From: Stomorhina lunata
Taxonomy: Eukaryota; Arthropoda; Insecta; Diptera; Rhiniidae
NCBI GenBank assembly: GCA_933228675.1
Contig: OW121743.1
Span: 88,519,438-88,583,437, forward strand
Direction: 5' to 3'
DNA length: 64,000 nucleotides
Below the pieces are notes generated by a model, which saw nothing but the letters and a program-made list of their open reading frames with translations, did no database searches and was not told the origin of the DNA. Shown here piece by piece: positions 57,356 to 64,000 of the stretch; position 1 is the stretch's first letter, and the number at the start of each line of letters is the position of its first letter. The translations under genes and the position numbers were made by a program.

Positions 57356-58148
57356 TAAAAAAAATGTTCGATAAAAAAATGTTTCTATAGAAATATTTTT
57401 TTGTTAAAAATATTTTTCTATAGAAAAATTTTTGATAAAAGTATTTTTTTAGAAAAAAAAATTTCATAGAAATATTTTTCTATAGAAAAATTTTTGATAA
57501 AAATATTATTCTATAGAAAAATTTTTGATAAAAATATTTTTCTATAGAAAAATTTTTGATAAAAATATTTTTCTATAGAAAAATTTTGATAAAAATATTT
57601 TTCCATAGAAAAATTTTTGATAAAAAATATTTTTCTATAGAAAAATTTTTGATAAAAATATTTTTCTATAGAAAAATTTTTGATAAAAATATTTTTCTAT
57701 AGAAAAATTTTTGATAAAAATATTTTTTTAGAAAAAAAAAAATTTCATAAAAATATGTTTCTATAGAAAATTTTTTGATAAAAATATTTTTCTATAGAAA
57801 AATTTTTGATAAAAATATTTTTCTACAGAAAAATTTTTGATAAAAATATTTTTCTATAGAAAAATTTTTGATAAAAATATTTTTTTAGAAAAAAAAATTT
57901 CATAAAAATATTTTTCTATAGAAAAATTTTTGATAAAAATATTTTTTGATAGAAAAATTTTTGATAAAAATATTTTTCTATAGAAAAATTTTTGATAAAA
58001 AATATTTTTCTATAGACATATTTTCGACAAAAATATTTTTCTTTAGAAAAATCTTCGATAAAAAATAGTTTTCTATAGAAAATTTTCCGATAAAAATATT
58101 TTTCTGTAGAGAAGTAACAATAAAAAATTTTTTCTATTGGAAAATGTT
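57356..58148. repeat. palindromic satellite array, 31-bp monomer
   Basis: Unit TTTTTCTATAGAAAAATTTT plus GATAAAAATAT. A variant block (TTTTTTTAGAAAAAAAAATTTCAT) recurs three times at about 57450, 57725 and 57885, marking a higher-order repeat. Joins a family A end at 58150. Confidence 0.94.
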
Positions 58149-58149
58149 C

Positions 58150-58310
58150 GATCACAATTTCCACCACCATAGGTGGAAATGGTATTGTAAGTTTGTGCTG
58201 CTGTATCGATTTAGCGATGTCCGTCGGTCTGGCTGAACGGCTGGATGGCTGGACTCCCATGTAAACCTTGTAATCAAACTACAGCTCGCATTTCTAAAGA
58301 TAATTTGATG
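58150..58310 (-). mobile_element. family A copy, left part of a split copy
   Basis: ACCACCATAGGTGGAAATGG to GATAATTTGATG matches 13072-13290. It breaks off exactly where the 58311-62985 element begins and continues at 62986. Confidence 0.85.
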
Positions 58311-59112
58311 CACTCAGAAAAAAGATATGTACTAAATTTGAGGAAAAATAATTCCTTAAAAATAGTAAAAAAATTTCCTTATTCAGAGTAAATTTTTACT
58401 CAAAACTAGGAAAAATTGTTACAATCTAGTAAAAAATACTTCATTTAACTAAAAAATGTATAGTTCATATTCTAAAAAATAGTTAATATTTTTCCATAGA
58501 AAAATTGCACTAATTTTGTAAAATATTATTTATTTTAGGGAAGTTTTTGTTAAAAACTAGTAAATATGTCCTAAATTTTAGTTCATCATATCGTAAAACT
58601 AAGTAATATTGAGTTAAGTTCAAAAAATTTAATTGAGTAAACGATTTACTCAAAAATAGTTCATAAAATTGTGCTTACTTAAAATCTGGAAGTTGTTGTC
58701 GTAAATTTAAGTTCATTATTTTAAATAAATTTAGAAACATTTTCTTAAACATGCATTTCAAGTTCAAGACTTTCTTTGTTTTAAGAAAATTTTCTTTTAA
58801 ATAAGTTCAGATAAATTACAACGTCCAATAGTATACAATTTTCTTATAATAGGTAAAATTGTAATAATTTATTTAAAGTTATATACTAATATTTAAGAAA
58901 ATTTTTCTAAAAATTAGTTCAGATAAATCAGAATAAACCATGTTCAAATTTATGAACTTATTAGGAATTTTTTTTACATTGAGTAAAATTTTAATAATTT
59001 CATGAAAGTTATATACCTCTATTTAGGAAAAATTTCCTAAAAATTAGTTAAAATTTTCCTAAAAAATAGTTCATATGTTTATTAAAAAATATATGTCAAT
59101 AAATTATTTTCA

Positions 59113-60062
59113 TTATTTTATATTATTATTTTCATTTTCATGGTGAGACGTATTTTTTCTGAATTCTTTTATAAAATCGTGTTTGTGATATTTTCTTTGG
59201 GTGTTAATAAAACTAAATACCGCGGGCAGCTTTTGTGTCCTGTTACACGTAGAACGGGGACCCAGCATTACCAATGGTAAGTCCATGTTCCAGTTGGTTG
59301 AGTCTTTGCATTTCAGTACTGCCTTCAATGTACCATGCATACGTTCAATCATTCCATTGCCTTGCAGTGGTTCTGAAATGTTTATTCCTTTAGGTGAGTT
59401 CCTGGAATATGTTGTGATCTTCAAGGGAACGCCAAAATTGGATAATAAATTTGATATTTATGCTTGTGCCACAGTTTCGCTTTTAATATCTTTAATTGGT
59501 GCTACTTGTGGCCATCAAGTAAACCGATCGATGCTTGTTAGCAAGTATCTGTACTCGTTTGACGGCGGCAGAGGTCCAACGATGTAAGTTTGAAATAAGT
59601 TTTGTTTTGTTGTTAACCATACCTTTTAATTCCTCATCTTTTTGTTGTGCTCTAGCTTCACCACAAGAGTCAATTATTATCGTGTTTACTGTCTCAACAC
59701 GCGATAGAAAATCGGGAAAATCTGTACCTTTTATATGTCGTAAATCAGTTGCATACTAGCTTTTGTAGGGCAGCTGCCTAGGGTAATGTGAATCGGTTTT
59801 CTCTGGCTTTTGCTTAAAAGGACTATTGGCTTATGATCGGTGTAAATAATGAGGTGCCTTCCCTCTATGTGGTCTTGTAAGTATTTAACTCCTTTTTAAA
59901 CTGCTAATAGTTCTTTTGAATACGCGCTCCACTGCTGTTGAGACTGTGTTTGTTAAAAAAAACCTTATGGCTAATGTTGTCGACTACTTGACTTAAAACA
60001 GCATCTAGGCAGATGTTGATGCATCGACCGAGAGAGTTAATAAAAACGTTATCGTGGGGATG
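59113..60062 (-). pseudogene. Ty3/Gypsy-type RNase H and integrase relic
   Basis: On the minus strand, in order: LSVDAS (RNase H start, about 60010), WSAYSKELLAV then stop, IEGRHLIIYTDHKP (RNase H), LRHIKGTDFPDFLSRVETVN, then a deletion that removes the integrase zinc domain, YIVGPLPPSNEYRYLLTSID, RFT-stop-WP, IKDIKSETVAQA-stop, and GNGMIERMHGTLKAVLKC. Two of the three integrase acidic residues read Y, while the glutamate of MIER remains. Multiple stops and shifts show that it is dead. No long terminal repeats were found. Confidence 0.9.
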
Positions 60063-61094
60063 ACCGACCAATTTTATCATCCGCAGAAATTATAGAATGT
60101 TCAGTAACCACAATTGCATCAATAACTCGTTTAAAACCAGTGCCAAGTACCTTTAATCTTCAGATTCGTACGCAAATTAGCTAATTTATACATGACATGT
60201 GTAGCTGTCCTATTATGGTAAAATAATTTTTTTATCGGATTTTATGCCAGCTGCACTTACCAGAACCATAAGTCGGTGTATTCCTCTTTAAAATCTGGTA
60301 TCCATATAATGGTAAGTCTATTCATGTCATTTTCATTATAACTTTTTGATTAAATATTTATCTTTATTATCTAGGGTACTTCGGCCAAATTTTGAACTCT
60401 GCAATCTTACAGCGTTCAAGCATCATTTTCGTCTTTTTAATTTACCTTTCGACGTCTCTCGACCCTAATTTTTTGCTTTTAAATTAATTCCAATGCTTAA
60501 AACGTAAGCAAGTTGTGTGACTCCCAATAATAAAAACATCAAGCTTTTCTTGCATTTGCTTCCACATGCTCCACATCACAGTCTTTATATTTTTAGCAGT
60601 CGTTTTCTTCAAATGAAAAAGGTTATCGGACTTCCCTGCAAATCAACTTTTTGGGAAACAAACAATGTAAGTGATGCATTATCTATGCCTTTAGAACACT
60701 ATTTCCTTAGTTTTATATTAGGACGGGTCGTTTTTTATGTTTGCCAGGAAGTTGTTATATACATAGTAAATTTCATAATTCAACGTCAAATTTAAAGAAC
60801 AAGGGACTTAGTGACAGAGATTAAAATAACCCAAAAGCGATCTTCCAAATGTAGAGTTATTGGATTAAGGTAATTTTTTTTTTTTCTTATATAAAATTAA
60901 TGGGCAAGTATTTAAGGTAAATAAATTTTTAGATTGAGCTTTTGCGTAATGCATTGGTAAGTATCTAAAATAAAAAAAATATTATAGGTGTTTTAAAGTA
61001 CCAGGTTTTTGTAGGGCTTACAGTAAGGGGCAAAACTTAACACATTATTTATTAATACAAAATCGAAAAAATTGTAGGTAAAAATCAAAGTCCT
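60063..61094. other. interior of the 4.7-kb element, unassigned
   Basis: The frame at 60517-60795 has no recognisable motif. Upstream reverse transcriptase of the Gypsy relic could not be followed beyond about 60062. Confidence 0.4.
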
Positions 61095-61254
61095 TGTTTG
61101 GTATAAATTTGGTTCCTTTAGCCAAACACTTTTATTTACTCATGTTCATTGACCATCAGATGGACGAATATAAGCCGAACCGGGTCAGATTGTCGGAAAT
61201 GGACATGGGTTGATAAAAGTGTTGGGCTATATGAACGAAATTTATACCAAACAA
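61095..61254. mobile_element. MITE, 160 bp, arms of about 57 bp
   Basis: TTGTTTGGTATAAATTTGGT at the left pairs with ACGAAATTTATACCAAACAA at the right. The arms continue to CATGTTCATT/AATGGACATG, with about eight mismatches over 57 bp. The centre is CGAATATAAGCCGAACCGGG. It sits inside the 4.7-kb element. Confidence 0.85.
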
Positions 61255-62150
61255 CTATTTTTGATATTTAATGTAATTAACTTTAAACATTATTTTCTAA
61301 AATTTTTTCGATTTAGTAGTAATAAAAATAAATAATGTATTTTACTAATTATCAGTTAAAGAGTTTATTTCCCCAACTAACTGTATGCTCTAAATAAATA
61401 ATATATATTAAACACCTATACTATATTTTATATTTTTTGCAAAATGACCTTTGATTAGTTAAATTGGGAAGACTAAGGACCTTTAGTGTTCCGTAGCCAA
61501 AGATGCCGTGTGTCACAAAGAGAGTCGCTTCCATGTTATTTTATCAAAATAAGTAACAATTTGACTATGAAAAGGCTTTAATATTTTTCAATGTATTATA
61601 CTGCAGTTAATTCTGAAGTACGATTTTTTTATTTATTTATCTTATAAAATTTGTCTTCATTAATAAATACATTAATATAAATACTTATTTTCCAATAACT
61701 CACATCATGAACCAAAATTCTTTTATATTGAAGTTAATATTGCATTTTCAAATAAATAAATTTTTAAACTTGTAAAAGAATATCAGATATTTGTAGGCAA
61801 AGAATGGGTAATGAAATACATTGAGTCATTGTCCGAAGTTATTTAAATTGGAAGAAACACAAATACGAATGTCGGGAAGTTTCAAAGCTACTTCATCCAT
61901 TTTTTATTTCTATGACTTTTAATTTATTGTATTTTTTTTACAAGTTATTGATTGAAATTTTGGTAAAACCAAAAATACTCTAGTTTTTTCCCATAAGAAC
62001 TAATTTTACAGTTTTGGTTCGGAAGCTGTACGCCTACCCCTAATGCAATCTAAATAAAATTTGTATAACATATTTGTTTGTTAGGGAAAACATTTCTTCG
62101 GGAAATTTAAGGTAACATTTAAAAACAAGGTGCACTCTAATTTATATATT
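61255..62150. other. interior of the 4.7-kb element, unassigned
   Basis: AT-rich without frame or repeat that I can name; the motif-dense right subterminal region begins after it. Confidence 0.4.
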
Positions 62151-62985
62151 ATTCTTATTATATTATTTTTTATTTAATTATGTATATGTATTTATGTTAT
62201 TAAAAATATTTTTGTAAAGTTATGAAAAGATATTAATAAAAATACTTTACTCGTATACCATTTTTTATACTTTTATTTTATAAAGGGGATAAATATATTT
62301 TAGAAAATAATTTTACTTAATTTTTGTACTTCTTTTGTATTATTTAGGAAATATATATTTCAGATCAGTATATAACTTACTGAAAACTAGAAATAAGTTT
62401 TATTAATGTAGGAAATATTTCATACTAGAAATGAATATTTTATTATATATAAAGATTAAACTTGTTTATTTTCTGACTGTTTTTCTCACTTTTAAGGAAA
62501 ATATTTCCTTAAAATTATACATTTTTTATAAGATCAAAATAAATAATTTACTGAATTTCAGTAATCTTTTTCTACTGTCGTAGAAAATTTGATCAAAAGT
62601 TTACTGCAGTTTTTACTTGTTTTAAGTAAAAATAAATTATCTTTTAACTAAAATGAAGGAAAATTTTCCTTAATTATAGCATTGCTAAATATTTATCTGA
62701 ACTAAATTAAAGGAAATATTTACTTGTTTTTAGGAAGTTTTCAGATAAAATATGTACTAAATTATAGTATTTTTTTTAATTTTTAAAGTTAAATTTTATT
62801 TGATTTTAGTTAAAATTTGTTTAATATAAGAAATTTTGTTAAAAACTTAAGGAAATTTTTTTCTTGGAATTAAGGAATTTTTTTACTCAATTGCTGTAAA
62901 AAACGGCTTTGGCGCCATACGACAACCATTTTTTCCTCAAATTTAGTAAATTTTCCTAGATTTTAGTTCATTTTTTTTCTGAGTG

Positions 62986-63470
62986 TGAAATTTGGCACAT
63001 GACTATTGAATTTAGTCAAAATAGGTCCATTATTTATGGTACCTTCCATAGGTCCCACTTCCCGGATTTGATGTATTGGTCACAAATATAAATATTTTTT
63101 CATGAAATTTAAAACAAATACTGCTTATGTAAACTAAAATCACTGTACCAAATTTCAAAATTGATCCACATTTGACCATAGCTCTCTTCGTTAAAAATGC
63201 ACTAAATAAGACAAATATCACTAAAACGCTCGTAAATTTAAAGATAATGAGAATTTCAAGTTTATTTTTTGCACACATATTTTTTGTATTTTTTTTTTTT
63301 TTTTGTAAACTGTAATCAATAAATATATAAGTTTTGAGAAAATATTTGTAATGACAAAATTTTTGGAAATATTTTTCTTTATACAGGAAAAACTACACCT
63401 TTGACCTTAGAAGTGAAGGGTATCGTATGGTCGGTCTTGTCAGACTATAGCACTTTCTTACTTGTTTTTT
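62986..63470 (-). mobile_element. family A copy, right part of the split copy
   Basis: Resumes TGAAATTTGGCACATGACTA and continues through TTATTTATGGTACCTTCCAT and CACTTCCCGG to GTGAAGGGTATCGTATGGTC and TTCTTACTTGTTTTT. With 58150-58310 it makes one full family A copy. The 63030-63278 frame lies inside it and is not a gene. Confidence 0.85.
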
Positions 63471-63925
63471 TATAGAAAAGGTTTCGATATAAATATTTTA
63501 ATATACAAAAATATTCGATAGAAATATTTTTCTGTAAAAAATTTTCAATAAAACAATTTTCTATAGAAAAATTTTTGATAAAAAAATTTTCTATAGAAAA
63601 ATTTTTGATAAAAAAAAAATTCTATAGAAAAATTTTTGATAAAAAAAAATTTCTGTAGAAAAATTTTTGATAAAAAAATTTTCTATAGAAAAATAATGAA
63701 AAAAAAAAATTTCATCAGAAAATAATAAAAAAATTTCTATAGAAAAATTTTTGATAAAAAAATTTTCTATAGAAAAATTTTTGATAAAAAAATTTTCTAT
63801 AGAAAAATTTTTGATAAAAAAATTTTCTATAGAAAAATTTTTGATAAAAAAATTTTCTATAAGAAAATTTTTGATAAAAAAAATTTTATAAAGAAAAATT
63901 CTTAATAAAAAAGATTCAGCAAATA
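63471..63925. repeat. palindromic satellite array, 30-bp monomer
   Basis: GATAAAAAAATTTTCTATAG-type units, homogeneous from 63730 to 63870. It starts directly at the family A end, as the arrays at 51760 and 3915 also abut family A ends. Confidence 0.93.
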
Positions 63926-64000
63926 ACTAGGTTATGAGGCATTTATTATAGAATAAAAAGACGATTTCCTTTTCAAATTATACATCAATTTCCTAAAATA

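Larger units (their letters stand above)
58311..62985. mobile_element. 4.7-kb element with CACTCAG/CTGAGTG ends
   Basis: CACTCAGAAAAAA at the left and TTTTTTTTCTGAGTG at the right are inverted. Further inverted matches include ACTAAATTTGAGGAAAAA (58330) with TTTTTCCTCAAATTTAGTA (62931). Both subterminal 800-bp regions are dense in TTAGGAAAATTT, AAATTAGTTCA and TAGTAAAT motifs. The insertion splits a family A copy with a TG repeated at the junctions. CACT...AGTG ends and a 2-3 bp duplication would fit the CACTA (CMC/EnSpm) group, but no transposase was found. A Gypsy relic and a small MITE lie inside. Confidence 0.8.

Overview
This window looks like AT-rich nuclear DNA from a fly, most likely a calyptrate dipteran such as a blow fly or house-fly relative. 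The basis is the very AT-rich composition, the mix of mariner, hAT, Tc1, RTE-like LINE and Ty3/Gypsy relics, and families of intronic or intergenic repeats of a kind common in flies (established knowledge plus inference; the species cannot be fixed). I found no intact host gene. Nearly all longer open frames are by-products of repeats whose period is a multiple of three, or are shadows of transposon relics. One 107-base segment ending in a good splice donor (25366-25472) is a weak exon candidate. The window could lie inside a very large intron or in heterochromatin-like DNA.

About a third of the window is one superfamily of short tandem repeats with 28-31 bp monomers built on a self-complementary core, AATTTTCTATAGAAAATT. 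Each array has its own spacer and period: 29 bp with CGGTAA (1885-3915), 31 bp with CAGTAA (19060-20265), 31/30 bp with CAATATA or GATATA (21306-22600), 28 bp with TAGTG (22601-24090), 30 bp with GATAA (28850-31385, 40078-41168, 51760-54020, 63470-63925), 31 bp with GATAAAAATA (57355-58145), and 31 bp with a GC-richer spacer GTCTTCCTCACGTCAAC (33556-35350, 36836-38512). A small element with inverted ends ('element C') or one of its fragments is embedded in, or borders, at least eight of these arrays, so element and satellite probably share a history.

Between the arrays lie nested transposons. 3.9-13.6 kb: eight-copy dispersed family A (ends ATACCCTTCACCA), LINE tails, a tRNA-like module duplicated 4 kb apart, and a long-TIR element. 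13.6-16.4 kb: two hAT-type elements with perfect 8-bp target duplications, one carrying a hAT dimerisation relic and an internally deleted mariner. 16.4-18.3 kb: Tc1 relic, family B repeat, tandem duplication. 25.5-27.5 kb: a satellite of about 125 bp. 39.8 kb: a TCTG microsatellite. 41.2-45.6 kb: inverted pair of family B copies with three nested MITEs. 45.5-47.6 kb: a 5'-truncated RTE-like LINE with a 15-bp target duplication inside a tandem repeat of about 180 bp. 49.5-50.7 kb: a complete but dead mariner (two in-frame stops). 58.3-63.0 kb: a 4.7-kb element with CACTCAG...CTGAGTG ends that splits a family A copy and carries a dead Gypsy RNase H-integrase segment.

The genes do not work together; all are inactive mobile-element relics. 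The biology of interest is in the palindromic satellite superfamily, its local homogenisation, its association with element C, and the nesting order that can be read from target duplications. All repeat comparisons were made by eye.
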